Part shown: in pieces, positions 47,371 through 56,162 of the stretch
Layout: the number at the start of each line of letters is the position of its first letter
Position numbering within the stretch: position 1 is the first letter of the stretch
Assembly (NCBI RefSeq): GCF_000717335.1
Contig: NZ_JNYZ01000012.1
Coordinates: 186,001-250,000, forward strand
Length of the DNA stretch: 64,000 nt
Direction of reading: 5' to 3'
Source of the DNA: Amycolatopsis jejuensis
GTDB taxonomy: Bacteria; Actinomycetota; Actinomycetes; Mycobacteriales; Pseudonocardiaceae
The notes under the pieces: generated by a model
Seen by the model: only the letters and a program-made list of their open reading frames with translations
Databases searched by the model: none
Told to the model about the DNA's origin: nothing
Program-made: the position numbers and the translations under genes

Positions 47371-48059
47371 CGCGTCCTCCTCGCCCACGGGGCCAGCGCG
47401 CGTTCGCCCAGCCACAGCAGGAGGTCGACGACCACGGCCAGGACGATCGACAGCACGATCCCGACGATGATCGGGCTCGGGTTCGGGGTGGTGGTCTGGA
47501 TGCCGGCGCGGATGAAGTACCCGAGCCCGCCCATTCCGAGCAGCGACGTGACGGTGACGAGGCCGATCGTGGTCACCGCGGCCACCCGCAGCCCCGCGAC
47601 CACCACCGGCAGCGCGAGCGGCAGCTCCACCTGCCACAACAGCCGCCGCCGCGTGAAGCCCATCCCGACCGCCGCCTCGCGCACCTCAGTAGGTACCTGC
47701 TGTACGCCGGTGACGATGTTGCGGATCAGGATCAGCAGCGTGTACGTGGCCAGCGGGATCACCGCGGTGGTGAACGACAGCCCGAAGAACGGCACCAGCA
47801 GCGCGAACGCGCCGAGGCTCGGGATCACGTACAGCGCGCCCGCGGTGCCCAGCACGAGCGGGTAGAACCAGCGGTAGCGCAGGCACAGCGTGGCCAGCGC
47901 GAGCGAGAGCACCAGACCGATGCCGAGCGCGGCGGCGGTGAGCGCGACGTGTTCGCCGAGCCGCTGCACGATGGCGTCCGCGTTGCGCTCGACCCATCGC
48001 CATTCGAAGATCGGACGGCTGCTCTCGGCGAGCAGCGGGGTCACCGACAACGCAGGCAC
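47367..48059 (-). CDS. Osmoprotectant ABC transporter permease (ProW/OpuC-type), first
   Basis: A 230-residue permease with helices such as VALTAAALGIGLVLSLALATL, YPLVLGTAGALYVIPSLGAFALLVPFF and IIVGIVLSIVLAVVVDLLLWL; the EAA loop is VREAAVGMGFTRRRLLWQVELPLALP (about 123-148). It pairs with the downstream permease in a two-gene unit. The start is GTG 48059. The divergent gene for the substrate-binding lipoprotein begins about 140 bp away. Confidence 0.88.
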   Translation of the reverse strand: MPALSVTPLLAESSRPIFEWRWVERNADAIVQRLGEHVALTAAALGIGLVLSLALATLCLRYRWFYPLVLGTAGALYVIPSLGAFALLVPFFGLSFTTAVIPLATYTLLILIRNIVTGVQQVPTEVREAAVGMGFTRRRLLWQVELPLALPVVVAGLRVAAVTTIGLVTVTSLLGMGGLGYFIRAGIQTTTPNPSPIIVGIVLSIVLAVVVDLLLWLGERALAPWARRTR

Positions 48060-48201
48060 CGGACGAGGCTACCCCGATCAGGCGGCGGCATTCCGCGGTT
48101 CGGGAATCGCTGGTGCCGATTCGCGATCTGTGGTTTCTGTCGGTGGTCGCGGTTAGGGTCCCTTCCACTGTGACCCGTGAACTGAGGGAGTGTGGGGACA
48201 C

Positions 48202-49122
48202 GTGCGCTGGACCCGGAACATCCGAGCGGCCGTGCTGGTGGCGGCGGCCGCGCTCGGCCTGACTGCGTGTGGGGGCGGCGGCAGCGACCAGCCCGCCGCG
48301 CAGAGCAAGGGCGGCGCGCCGATCGTCGTCGCCTCGTTCAACTTCACCGACAGCCAGATCCTCGCCGAGATCTACGCCGGTGCGCTGGAGGCCAAGGGCT
48401 ATCCGGTCACCCGCAAGCTCAACCTCGGCTCGCGGGAGCTGATCTACCCGTCGCTCAAGTCGGGTGAGCTGCAGTTCCTGCCCGAATATCAGGGTGCGGC
48501 CATCACCACCGGCTTCGGCAAGGACGCGGTGAAGGACGCGGCCGGTGAGCACGATCAGCTGGCCAAGCTCTTCGAGCCGTCCGGTATTTCGCTGCTGAAC
48601 TATGCAGCGGCCGAGGACAAGAACACCTACATCATGAAGGCCGACGTCGCGAAGTCGAAGGGCATCGCGTCGATCAGTGACCTGAAGAAGCTCGACAAGG
48701 TCGTGATGGCCGGTCCGCCGGAATGCGAGAAACGGCTGCCGTGCTTCCAGGGCTTCAAAGACGTGTACAAGCTCACGAATGCGACTTTCCAGACCGTGCA
48801 GGAGGCCGGGCCGCGCGTGCAGCAGCTCAATTCCGGCGCGGTCACGGTGATTCCGGTCGATTCGGTGAGCCCGCTGGTCGGTGACCCGCAGTACGTCGCG
48901 CTCAAGGACGATCTCACCATCGTGCCCACCGAGAACGTGGTGCCCGCGGTGACCAAGAAGGTGCTCGACGAACGCGGGGCGGACTTCGCGAATGCGGTCA
49001 ATGCGGTCAGCGCGAAACTCACCACGGACGGGATGCGGGAGCTGAACAAGCGCGTCGACTCCGATGGCGAGCAGGCGGCCGCGGTCGCGAAGGACTGGCT
49101 GAAGCAGCAGGGTCTCGGCTGA
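48202..49122 (+). CDS. Osmoprotectant substrate-binding lipoprotein (ProX/OpuCC-type)
   Basis: A 306-residue lipoprotein. The signal peptide RNIRAAVLVAAAALGLTAC ends in a lipobox with Cys at about residue 23. The mature part matches QAT/ProX-type binding proteins: IVVASFNFTDSQILAEIYAG (about 41-60), LNLGSRELIYPSLKSGELQFLPEYQGA (about 74-100). It would catch glycine betaine, choline or a similar compound. GTG 48202 or GTG 48190 could be the start. It is divergent from the two permease genes. Confidence 0.88.
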   Translation: MRWTRNIRAAVLVAAAALGLTACGGGGSDQPAAQSKGGAPIVVASFNFTDSQILAEIYAGALEAKGYPVTRKLNLGSRELIYPSLKSGELQFLPEYQGAAITTGFGKDAVKDAAGEHDQLAKLFEPSGISLLNYAAAEDKNTYIMKADVAKSKGIASISDLKKLDKVVMAGPPECEKRLPCFQGFKDVYKLTNATFQTVQEAGPRVQQLNSGAVTVIPVDSVSPLVGDPQYVALKDDLTIVPTENVVPAVTKKVLDERGADFANAVNAVSAKLTTDGMRELNKRVDSDGEQAAAVAKDWLKQQGLG

Positions 49123-49219
49123 CGTTCCCGAGGGGGTGTTCGTGCGGATGCTGACCAGCGCGAACACCCACCTCGGCCGTGTGCAAAGGTGGCGGTGGCG
49201 GAAACCTAAGGAGAGCCCC

Positions 49220-49654
49220 ATGGGAAAGGTCACGGCCACCTCGGAGCGCACGATCGACGCGCCGGTGGACAGGGTGCGTGAGCTGGTCGCGGACTACGCC
49301 GAGACCCGGCCGAAGCTGCTCACCGAGCACTACCGCGACTACGAGGTCAGCGAGGGTGGCGTCGGGGCGGGCACCAAGGCCAGCTGGAAGCTGCAGGCCA
49401 CGTCGAAGCGGGTACGCGACGTCGCGGCCACGGTCACCGAGCCGGCTCCCGGCACGCTGGTCGAGACCGATGCGAACTCGAGCCTGGTCACCACCTGGAC
49501 GGTCGCGGCGGCCGGCGAGCGCTCGCTCGTGCGCATCCAGACCAGCTGGGACGGCGCGGGTGGCGTCGGCGGGTTCTTCGAGAAGACCTTCGCGCCGGGC
49601 GGGCTCAAGAAGATCTACGACGGCGTGCTCGGCAAGCTTGCGGAGATCGTGTAG
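49220..49654 (+). CDS. SRPBCC (START-like) family protein
   Basis: A 144-residue SRPBCC fold protein: TATSERTIDAPVDRVRELVADY (residues 4-25), AGTKASWKLQATSKRVRDVAATV (about 55-77) and GGFFEKTFAPGGLKKIYDGVLGKL at the end, which is the long C-terminal helix of the fold. These proteins bind hydrophobic ligands. The start ATG 49220 is fixed by AAGGAGAG upstream. It is followed 41 bp later by the oxidoreductase gene. Confidence 0.88.
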   Translation: MGKVTATSERTIDAPVDRVRELVADYAETRPKLLTEHYRDYEVSEGGVGAGTKASWKLQATSKRVRDVAATVTEPAPGTLVETDANSSLVTTWTVAAAGERSLVRIQTSWDGAGGVGGFFEKTFAPGGLKKIYDGVLGKLAEIV

Positions 49655-49695
49655 CACCCGGCCGGGGAAACTGACGCTACGAACGGAGTTCAAGG

Positions 49696-50709
49696 GTGAA
49701 CGCACCGACGGCGACCGAAATCCGGCTCGCGGCCCGCCCGCATGGCGTGCCGACGCATGACAACTTCGAGATCGTCGACACCGCGGTGCCTTCGCCGGAG
49801 CCAGGGCAGCTGCTGGTGCGCAACCTGCTGATGAGCGTCGACCCGGCGATGCGCGGCCGGATGAACGACGTGAAGTCCTACGCGCCGCCGTTCGCGGTGG
49901 GCGAGGCCATGCAGGGCGGGGCGATCGGCGAGGTCGTCGAGTCCACTGTGGACGGCTTCGCGCCCGGCGACCACGTGCTGCACCAGAGTGGCTGGCGCAC
50001 GCATGCCGTGCTGGAGCCGAAGCGAGTGGCCAAAGTGGACGGTTCGGCCGCGCCGCTGTCCACGTACCTCGGCGTGCTCGGGATGCCGGGTCTCACCGCG
50101 TATTCCGGGCTGCTGGTGAGCGCGGAGTTCACGGCGGGGGACACGGTTTTCGTGTCCGGCGCGGCGGGTGCGGTCGGGTCGCTGGTCGGGCAGCTGGCGC
50201 GGCTCAAGGGCGCGAAGCGGGTGATCGGCAGTGCCGGTTCCGCGGAGAAAGTCCGGTACCTCACCGAAGAACTCGGTTTCGACGCCGCCTTCAACTACAA
50301 GGACGGCCCGGTCGCCGAGCAGCTGGCCGCTGCCGCGCCGGAGGGCATCGAGGTGTACTTCGACAACGTCGGCGGTGAACACCTGGAGGCCGCGATCGGG
50401 TCGATGAACCTGCACGGCCGGATTGCCGCGTGCGGCATGATCTCGCAGTACAACGCCACCGAGCCGAACCCGGCGCCACGCAACCTCATGCAGCTGATCG
50501 CCCGGCGGATCACCTTGCGCGGCATGCTGGTGCTCGACCATTGGCATTTGCGCGACCAGTTCCTCGCCGAGGTCACCCCGCTCGTGGCGGCCGGGGAGAT
50601 CAAGTACTCCGAGACCTTTGTGGACGGAATCCGTAATGCGCCGGACGCCCTGCTGGGTCTGCTGAGTGGCGCCAACACCGGAAAGATGTTGGTACGCATC
50701 AGTTCCTGA
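49696..50709 (+). CDS. NADP-dependent MDR-family oxidoreductase (curcumin reductase type)
   Basis: A 337-residue zinc-free medium-chain reductase. N-terminal LLVRNLLMSVDPAMRGRMND (about 36-55), NADPH site VSGAAGAVGSLVGQLARLKG (about 152-171) and YFDNVGGEHLEAA (about 219) match the 15-oxoprostaglandin/dihydrocurcumin reductase group, which reduces alpha,beta-unsaturated ketones. Start GTG 49696 with AACGGAG in front. The last 11 bp overlap the convergent HAD gene. Confidence 0.92.
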   Translation: MNAPTATEIRLAARPHGVPTHDNFEIVDTAVPSPEPGQLLVRNLLMSVDPAMRGRMNDVKSYAPPFAVGEAMQGGAIGEVVESTVDGFAPGDHVLHQSGWRTHAVLEPKRVAKVDGSAAPLSTYLGVLGMPGLTAYSGLLVSAEFTAGDTVFVSGAAGAVGSLVGQLARLKGAKRVIGSAGSAEKVRYLTEELGFDAAFNYKDGPVAEQLAAAAPEGIEVYFDNVGGEHLEAAIGSMNLHGRIAACGMISQYNATEPNPAPRNLMQLIARRITLRGMLVLDHWHLRDQFLAEVTPLVAAGEIKYSETFVDGIRNAPDALLGLLSGANTGKMLVRISS

Positions 50710-51358
50710 CGATCTCCTCGGCCAGCAGCGGCAGGGTCGCCGCGGTGTACGTGGCGGCTGGGCTTCCCGGCAACGGCTGCACGCCGGGCCGCGTGAGCAG
50801 CGCGGTCCGGAGCCCGGCAGCCTGCGCACCGGCGATGTCCCAGCCGTGCGCGGCGATCATCACCGCCTGCTCGGGTTCGGCGGCATACGCACGCAGCACC
50901 TGTCGATAAGGCTCGCCCGCGGGCTTGAGCCGACTCACCTGCTGCGCAGAGAAGATCCGGTCGAATTTCGTTGCCACGCCAGCGTTGTGCAGCTGCGCCT
51001 CGGCCGTCGCGAGCGGTGAATTGGTGAGCGCGACGACCTGGTGTCCGGCCTGGCGCAACCGATCCAGCGCAGGTACGACGTCGGCATGCGCAGGCAGGGA
51101 ACGCAGCCCGGCGCCGACCCGCGCGAGCTCGGCGTCGGTCAGTTCGTGGCCGTACTGCGCGCACACGGCCGCCGCGGCCTGGCCCGCGATCTGGGCGAAA
51201 TCCCGGTACCCGCCGGTCGCCGTCACGGTGATCGCGGTGTGGATCGCGAGCGCGAACCACTCGCGGCGGGCCGCCGGGGCGCCGGTCAGCTGCGTGAACA
51301 GCGGGTCGAGCGCGCTGAGGTCCAGCAGCGTCTCGTTGACGTCGAACACGCAGAGCAT
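50699..51358 (-). CDS. Haloacid dehalogenase type II (HAD) family protein
   Basis: A 219-residue HAD protein. Motif I is CVFDVNETLLDL (Asp nucleophile, residue 6), motif II ALTNSP (about 110), motif III LKPAGEPYRQVLR (Lys, about 144) and the loop VMIAAHGWDIAGAQAAG (about 164). The helix-rich cap at 15-95 fits the L-2-haloacid dehalogenase subgroup. Actual dehalogenation is unproven. The adjacent gene upstream on the same strand is purU, 16 bp away, so both may share a transcript. Confidence 0.88.
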   Translation of the reverse strand: MLCVFDVNETLLDLSALDPLFTQLTGAPAARREWFALAIHTAITVTATGGYRDFAQIAGQAAAAVCAQYGHELTDAELARVGAGLRSLPAHADVVPALDRLRQAGHQVVALTNSPLATAEAQLHNAGVATKFDRIFSAQQVSRLKPAGEPYRQVLRAYAAEPEQAVMIAAHGWDIAGAQAAGLRTALLTRPGVQPLPGSPAATYTAATLPLLAEEIVRN

Positions 51359-51374
51359 CCGGCCTCCAGCTGGG

Positions 51375-52247
51375 TCAGAGCACCACCGTACGGTTTCCGT
51401 GCACCAGGACGCGGCCTTCGAGGTGCCAGCGCAGGCCGCGGGCGAGCGTCACCTTCTCGATGTCGCGTCCCTTGCGCACCATGTCCTCCACCGAATCGCC
51501 GTGGTCCACGCGGATCACATCCTGTTCGATGATCGGCCCGGCGTCGAGGTCCGCGGTGACGTAGTGGCAGGTCGCGCCGACGATCTTGACCCCGCGCGTG
51601 TGCGCCTGGTGGTACGGCCGCGCGCCGACGAACGACGGCAGGAAGCTGTGGTGGATGTTCAGCGCGCGCCCGGCCCACGCCTCGCACAGCTCGGCGGGCA
51701 GCACCTGCATGAACCGCGCCAGCACGACCGCGTGCGGATCGTGCTCCTCCACCAGCTTGCGCACCTCGGCGAACGCGGCTGCCTTGCCGCCCGAGGGAAA
51801 CGGGACGTGGTGGAACGGGATGCCGTGCGCGCGAGTGATGTCCGCGAGCGCGAGGTGGTTGCCGATCACCGCGGAGATCTCGACGTCCAGCTCACCGGAC
51901 GCGACGCGGCCCAGCAGGTCGTACAGGCAATGCCCGGCCTTCGACACCAGCACGACCGCGCGCGGCCGCTCGCCGGTGTCGAGTACCTGCCAGCTCGACT
52001 CCGTCGACAACTCGTCGGCCACCGCGGTGAACCGGTCGCGCAGTCCCGCGGCGTCGAAGGGCAGCGAATCGGCGCGGACGACCTGGCGGGTGAAGAACCA
52101 GCCGGAGTCGGGGTCGGTGTGGTAGGCCGCCTCGACGATCATCCCGCCGTGGTCGGCGAGGAAGCCCGAAATGCGGGCGATGATGCCGGTGCGGTCGGGG
52201 CAGCCGAAGGTGAGCACGTAACGCTGGGGATCTGACACGCCCGCCAT
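51375..52247 (-). CDS. purU: Formyltetrahydrofolate deformylase
   Basis: A 290-residue PurU. The N-terminal ACT domain (VLTFGCPDRTGIIARISGFLADHGGMI, residues 11-37) is followed by the formyl-transferase-like domain with NIHHSFLPSFVGARPYHQA (about 196-214) and GATCHYVTADLDAGPIIEQ (about 224-242), supplying the catalytic Asn-His-Asp set. It releases formate from 10-formyl-THF and balances the one-carbon pool. The start is ATG 52247, or GTG 52238. Confidence 0.93.
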   Translation of the reverse strand: MAGVSDPQRYVLTFGCPDRTGIIARISGFLADHGGMIVEAAYHTDPDSGWFFTRQVVRADSLPFDAAGLRDRFTAVADELSTESSWQVLDTGERPRAVVLVSKAGHCLYDLLGRVASGELDVEISAVIGNHLALADITRAHGIPFHHVPFPSGGKAAAFAEVRKLVEEHDPHAVVLARFMQVLPAELCEAWAGRALNIHHSFLPSFVGARPYHQAHTRGVKIVGATCHYVTADLDAGPIIEQDVIRVDHGDSVEDMVRKGRDIEKVTLARGLRWHLEGRVLVHGNRTVVL

Positions 52248-52309
52248 TCTCTCCGCCCGCTGGTCAGGGCGCTGCGAGGGGCTCCGGCCAGTGGGTGAGG
52301 GCCGGGTGG

Positions 52310-53002
52310 TCAGGGCGCTGCGATGGGCTCCGCCAGCGCGAGATCCCCAGTGCGCACCGCCTGGTTCGGGCGGCCCCACAGCGCCCGGTAGACGTCGTCG
52401 GCCGGGCCGCTGAGCGTGAGGTCCGGGGTGCCTTCGCCCAGTGTCGGCGGTTCGCCGGGGCGCAGGACGACGGTCCATTCGCGGCCGGGCGTGTGCACGG
52501 CGACCACCCCAGCCCGGTCGGCCGTGCCGCGGCGGGGGAGCAGGAAGGCGAGGAACTCGTCGATGCCGTCCTCGGCGAAGCCAGCCGGATACCGGGTCTC
52601 GGGTGGGGTCGGCAGGGCGCTTTCCGCATCGAGCCGGTGGACGGCGAACTCGTGGGCCTGCCTGCGTACCCAGTCGCCGACGGTGATCGGGCCGCCGTGC
52701 GAGAACGGCGAGCGGAGTGGGCTGTCGGCCGGGCGCCGCAGGGCCTCGCGGACGGCAAGGCGTTCGCCGTCCAGGCGGCCGAGTGCGTCGGGCCAGTCGT
52801 CGGCAGGCGGACGCGGCTCAGCTGTGCGGTCCGTGATCGCCGCGACCGTGTACGAGAGCACTGCCGTCAGATGCGTCACCAGGTCCTGCACTGTCCACTT
52901 CGGACCCGTGCGGATCCGCGCGTCCGGCCCGGCGGCCAGCACCGCGGCTTTGAGCCGGTCGCCGTTGATGTCGAACGCTTCCCGCAGCTGTGCCGTGTCC
53001 AC
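52310..53002 (-). CDS. Maleylpyruvate isomerase-family (mycothiol-dependent, DinB-like) protein
   Basis: A 230-residue MDMPI/DinB-fold protein. The N-terminal helix set includes IRTGPKWTVQDLVTHLTAVLSY (about 31-52) with the metal-ligand His; further ligands are Glu/His in VRRQAHEFAVHRLDAE (about 112-127, HEFAVHR). The C-terminal domain (VVAVHTPGREWTVVL) is MDMPI_C. Such enzymes use mycothiol as thiol cofactor, which agrees with mshA in this window. Start GTG 53002. The DedA gene upstream overlaps its 5' end by 185 bp in another frame. Confidence 0.85.
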   Translation of the reverse strand: MDTAQLREAFDINGDRLKAAVLAAGPDARIRTGPKWTVQDLVTHLTAVLSYTVAAITDRTAEPRPPADDWPDALGRLDGERLAVREALRRPADSPLRSPFSHGGPITVGDWVRRQAHEFAVHRLDAESALPTPPETRYPAGFAEDGIDEFLAFLLPRRGTADRAGVVAVHTPGREWTVVLRPGEPPTLGEGTPDLTLSGPADDVYRALWGRPNQAVRTGDLALAEPIAAP

Positions 53003-53657
53003 GCGCCGACCGTACCCGGCGCCGGACGAACTCGATGACCACCACCAGCAGCAACCCGAGCAGGAACGACAGCAGCAGGCCGTAGACCGGACGGTCGGCG
53101 AACGCGGCGCCGCCGACGAGGCCGATCAGCACGCTGTAGATCGACCACAGCGTCGCGCCCGCGGCGTCGAGCGGCATGAAGCGGCGCAGCGGGTACCCGA
53201 GGCTGCCGTTGGCCAGCGCGCTCGCGACGCGGCCGCCGGGCAGGTACCGCGCGGCGATGATCAGCAGCGGTGCTTGACGATGGACCTGCGCGAGGGCCCA
53301 TTCGTACCGCTGCCGCCCCGACGGCTCCCGCTGCAGCCGGGCGACGGCGCGCGGTCCGGCCGCGCGACCGACGGCGTACCCGAGGCAGTCGCCCGCCCAG
53401 GCACCGGCCGCGGAGACGGCGACCAGCAGCGCGAGCCGCCCCGGGTCCGGTCCGACGAGCACGGCCACGGTGACCACGGTCGTCTCGCTCGGCATGAACG
53501 GCAGCAGCGCGTCGAGCCCGGCGATCACGAACACGAGGACCCACAGCCACGGCGAGTCGAGCGTGTCCCGGATCAGCTCGATGACCTGGTCCAGTAACTC
53601 CACCCGCTCATCGTGATCACTGAAGGTCACCAGTGGGTGACCCAGCGGGGTGCGCAT
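52818..53657 (-). CDS. DedA family membrane protein
   Basis: A DedA protein, up to 279 residues. Helices: LWVLVFVIAGLDALLPFM, LALLVAVSAAGAWAGDCLGYAVG, LLIIAARYLPGGRVASALANG (with the family motif around RYLPGGR, about residue 139), FMPLDAAGATLWSIYSVLIGLVGGAAFA and GLLLSFLLGLLLVVVIEFV. Homologues are flippases for undecaprenyl phosphate or phospholipids. GTG 53603 is an alternative start. After EFVRRRVR (about 218) the remaining 60 residues are Gly/Arg-rich and overlap the next gene, so the real protein may end earlier if there is a frameshift near 53005. Confidence 0.8.
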   Translation of the reverse strand: MRTPLGHPLVTFSDHDERVELLDQVIELIRDTLDSPWLWVLVFVIAGLDALLPFMPSETTVVTVAVLVGPDPGRLALLVAVSAAGAWAGDCLGYAVGRAAGPRAVARLQREPSGRQRYEWALAQVHRQAPLLIIAARYLPGGRVASALANGSLGYPLRRFMPLDAAGATLWSIYSVLIGLVGGAAFADRPVYGLLLSFLLGLLLVVVIEFVRRRVRSARGHGTAAGSVRHQRRPAQSRGAGRRAGRADPHGSEVDSAGPGDASDGSALVHGRGDHGPHS

Positions 53658-53672
53658 GGTGAACAGGTGGGT

Positions 53673-54473
53673 TCAGCGGGGCGCGACGCTGTCCCACGGC
53701 ACGGTCAGTTCCCCGAGCCGCCACCGGTCCGGGTTACCCCGCAGCGGCCACCCGCGGTCGGCGAGCATGGTGACCGCGGTCGTCCAGCGAGCCCGCACGC
53801 CGAAGGCGCGGTGTGGTGCGGCCGCGGCCCAGTATTCGTCCAAAGTGGACAACAGAGTGTGCACGCGTTCGCCGGGAACGTTGCGGTGAATGAGGATTTT
53901 CGGCAATCGTTCGGCCACAGTGGACGGACGGTCGAGCCCGGCGAGCCGCATCGACAGCGTGAGCGACACCGGACCAGCAGCCCCCACGGTGACCCACGTG
54001 GCGAGCCGCCCGATCTCGTCGCAGGTGCCTTCCACCAGCAGGCCTTCGGGCGGCATCGCGTCGAGCATCAGCTGCCACGCGCCGCGAACCTCGTCCTCGG
54101 CGTATTGCCGGAGCACGTTGAACGCCCGCACGAGCACCGGCCGGGTACCGGCGAGCTCGAAACCGCCGCGGCGGAAGTCGAGCCGGGGTGGATCGGCGGC
54201 CCGGCGGGCGGCGGCGACGCGGTCCGGGTCGAGTTCGAGGCCGAGCACGCGGACGTCCGGCCGCACCCGGGCCAGCCAGCGGGCCAGCTCGACCGTCGTG
54301 ACCGGCGACGCGCCGTACCCGAGATCGACGACCAGGGGAGCCTCGCTCCGCCGCAGCAGCCGCGTGACGGCCGGGTCGCTCGCAAGCCAGCGGTCGACCC
54401 GCCGCAGCCGGTTGGGGTTGGTGGTGCCCCGCGTCGGGGCGCCCACCGGGCTCAGCCGCGCTCGGCCAGCCAC
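53673..54473 (-). CDS. Class I SAM-dependent methyltransferase
   Basis: A 266-residue protein. The SAM-binding motif LVVDLGYGASPVTTVELARWL (about 47-67) has an atypical DLGYGASP instead of DLGxGxG, followed by VLGLELDPDRVAAAR (about 76). Later VRAFNVLRQYAEDEV could be the substrate region. It is conserved in actinobacteria next to DUF2505 and murB, but no substrate is known. GTG 54473 overlaps the DUF2505 gene by 22 bp; the genes run in the same direction. Confidence 0.82.
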   Translation of the reverse strand: MAGRARLSPVGAPTRGTTNPNRLRRVDRWLASDPAVTRLLRRSEAPLVVDLGYGASPVTTVELARWLARVRPDVRVLGLELDPDRVAAARRAADPPRLDFRRGGFELAGTRPVLVRAFNVLRQYAEDEVRGAWQLMLDAMPPEGLLVEGTCDEIGRLATWVTVGAAGPVSLTLSMRLAGLDRPSTVAERLPKILIHRNVPGERVHTLLSTLDEYWAAAAPHRAFGVRARWTTAVTMLADRGWPLRGNPDRWRLGELTVPWDSVAPR

Positions 54474-54952
54474 TGCGCGGTGAACTCGTCCTCGTGCCGC
54501 AGCAGGTTCGTCACCTGCTCGGCGACGAACTCCTCGATCCGGCCGCCGAACAACGGAATCCGCACGACAACCTCGCCCGAAACCCGGAATACGGCCTGCG
54601 CCCCCTGCGGTGCCAACGACGTGTCCGCCCCGATCTCGCCCGGTACCCCGCCGACGCCGACGTCGGTCCGGCCGGTGTACCCGTCGCCGGACCGCTGCCA
54701 GCTCTGCGCACGGCGGACCATGATGTCGCCCTTGTGCAGTGCCCGCACGGCTTGCGGCAGGCGCGCCGCCTTGATGCCGTGCTGCAGCTCGTACCGCACG
54801 GAATCGCCCTCGGCGGAGTAGGCGAGGAGCTTCGCGTCGTCACCGCCGAGCGCCGTCAGCCGCGCCCGCAGTGCCTCCTCGCCCGCGACCGCGGCGAAAA
54901 CGTCCGCAAGCGAGCCATTGAACTCGCCGCGGTGCTCGATCCGGGAACCCAT
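54452..54952 (-). CDS. DUF2505 domain protein
   Basis: A 166-residue DUF2505 protein with a START-like fold: GSRIEHRGEFNGSLADVFAAVAGEEALRARL (residues 2-32), DSVRYELQHGIKAARLP (about 49) and the C-terminal RIPLFGGRIEEFVAEQVTNLLRHEDEFTAQWL (about 130-161). The corresponding gene lies next to murB in mycobacteria (Rv0481c) in the same orientation. It may bind a hydrophobic ligand. Start ATG 54952, 25 bp from the divergent murB start. Confidence 0.87.
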   Translation of the reverse strand: MGSRIEHRGEFNGSLADVFAAVAGEEALRARLTALGGDDAKLLAYSAEGDSVRYELQHGIKAARLPQAVRALHKGDIMVRRAQSWQRSGDGYTGRTDVGVGGVPGEIGADTSLAPQGAQAVFRVSGEVVVRIPLFGGRIEEFVAEQVTNLLRHEDEFTAQWLAERG

Positions 54953-54977
54953 GGACCGGACAGTACCGTTAGACGCC

Positions 54978-56024
54978 GTGAACACCGCTGAAACGCCTGG
55001 CCCGGCCGTCCGCCTCGCCGAGTACACCACCCTCCGGCTCGGCGGACCGGTGCGCCGTCTCGTCACGGCCGCCACCAGTGCGGACCTGGTCGCTGCCGTG
55101 CGCAGCGCGGACGACACCGGTGAGCCCGTACTGCTGCTCGGCGGCGGATCGAACCTCGTCGTCGGCGACGACGGCTTCGCGGGGACCCTCGTGCAGATCG
55201 CGAACACCGGCTGGACCCGCGACGGCGACATTGTCGACGTGGCCGCCGGACAGGAGTGGGACACGTTCGTCGCCGAACTGGTCGACCACGGTCTCGGCGG
55301 CCTCGAATGCCTCTCCGGCATCCCCGGCTCGGTCGGCGCGACGCCGATCCAGAACGTCGGCGCGTACGGCTGCGAAGTGGCCGAATCGATTGTCTCCGTT
55401 GAGCTTTACGACCGTTCGGCCCGCGAAGTACGTACGGTCAAGGCCGACGAGCTCGGCTTCGCCTACCGCACCAGTGTGCTCAAAGGCACCGACCGCGGGG
55501 TCGTGCTCAGCGTGCGGTTCCGGATCGACCCGAGCGGCGCGTCCGCGCCCATCCGTTACGCCGAACTGGCGCGCACCCTCGGGGTCGAGACCGATGCGAA
55601 AGTCCCCGCCGCGCAGGGCCGCGAGGCCGTGCTCGGGCTGCGTCGCGGCAAGGGCATGGTGCTCGACCCGGCCGACCACGACACCTGGAGCGCCGGGTCG
55701 TTCTTCACGAATCCGATCGTCCGGGAGGACACCCTCACGAACATCGCGGAATCGACCGGCGGGAAGGTCCCGCAGTACCCGGCCGACGGCGGGGTGAAGC
55801 TGTCCGCCGCGTGGCTCATCGAACGGGCCGGCTTCGGCAAGGGGTACCCCGGTCCTGGCGGCCGCGTTTCCTTGTCCACCAAGCACACCCTCGCGCTCAC
55901 CAACCGTGGTGCCGCCAGCACGGCGGACCTGCTCGCCCTGGCCAGGGAAGTCCGCGACGGCGTCGAGGCCCGGTTCGGCGTGCGCCTGCACCCCGAACCG
56001 CTGCTGGTGAACTGTTCACTCTGA
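54978..56024 (+). CDS. murB: UDP-N-acetylenolpyruvoylglucosamine reductase
   Basis: A 348-residue type I MurB, which reduces UDP-GlcNAc-enolpyruvate to UDP-MurNAc with NADPH and FAD in peptidoglycan synthesis. FAD-binding motif LLLGGGSNLVVGDDGFAG (about 49-66) and IPGSVGATPIQNVGAYG (about 114-130); the catalytic Ser is in SAGSFFTNPIV (about 238) and the Lys/Glu region around AWLIERAGFGKG (about 277). The start GTG 54978 is very close to TACCGTTAG, so a leaderless mRNA is possible. A divergent DUF2505 gene and a downstream L,D-transpeptidase fit the mycobacterial murB locus. Confidence 0.94.
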   Translation: MNTAETPGPAVRLAEYTTLRLGGPVRRLVTAATSADLVAAVRSADDTGEPVLLLGGGSNLVVGDDGFAGTLVQIANTGWTRDGDIVDVAAGQEWDTFVAELVDHGLGGLECLSGIPGSVGATPIQNVGAYGCEVAESIVSVELYDRSAREVRTVKADELGFAYRTSVLKGTDRGVVLSVRFRIDPSGASAPIRYAELARTLGVETDAKVPAAQGREAVLGLRRGKGMVLDPADHDTWSAGSFFTNPIVREDTLTNIAESTGGKVPQYPADGGVKLSAAWLIERAGFGKGYPGPGGRVSLSTKHTLALTNRGAASTADLLALAREVRDGVEARFGVRLHPEPLLVNCSL

Positions 56025-56162
56025 GGTGTCGGCAACCGCAGGCCGGGGTGAAACGTCTTCCCGGACGGAGTGGATTTTCCGGTTCGCAGGTAACGTCGAG
56101 TCGCTCACCGGCGCTGAGTGCGTGGAGGGGCGGGTTCGGGGGACCAACGGGAGGTAGGGACC

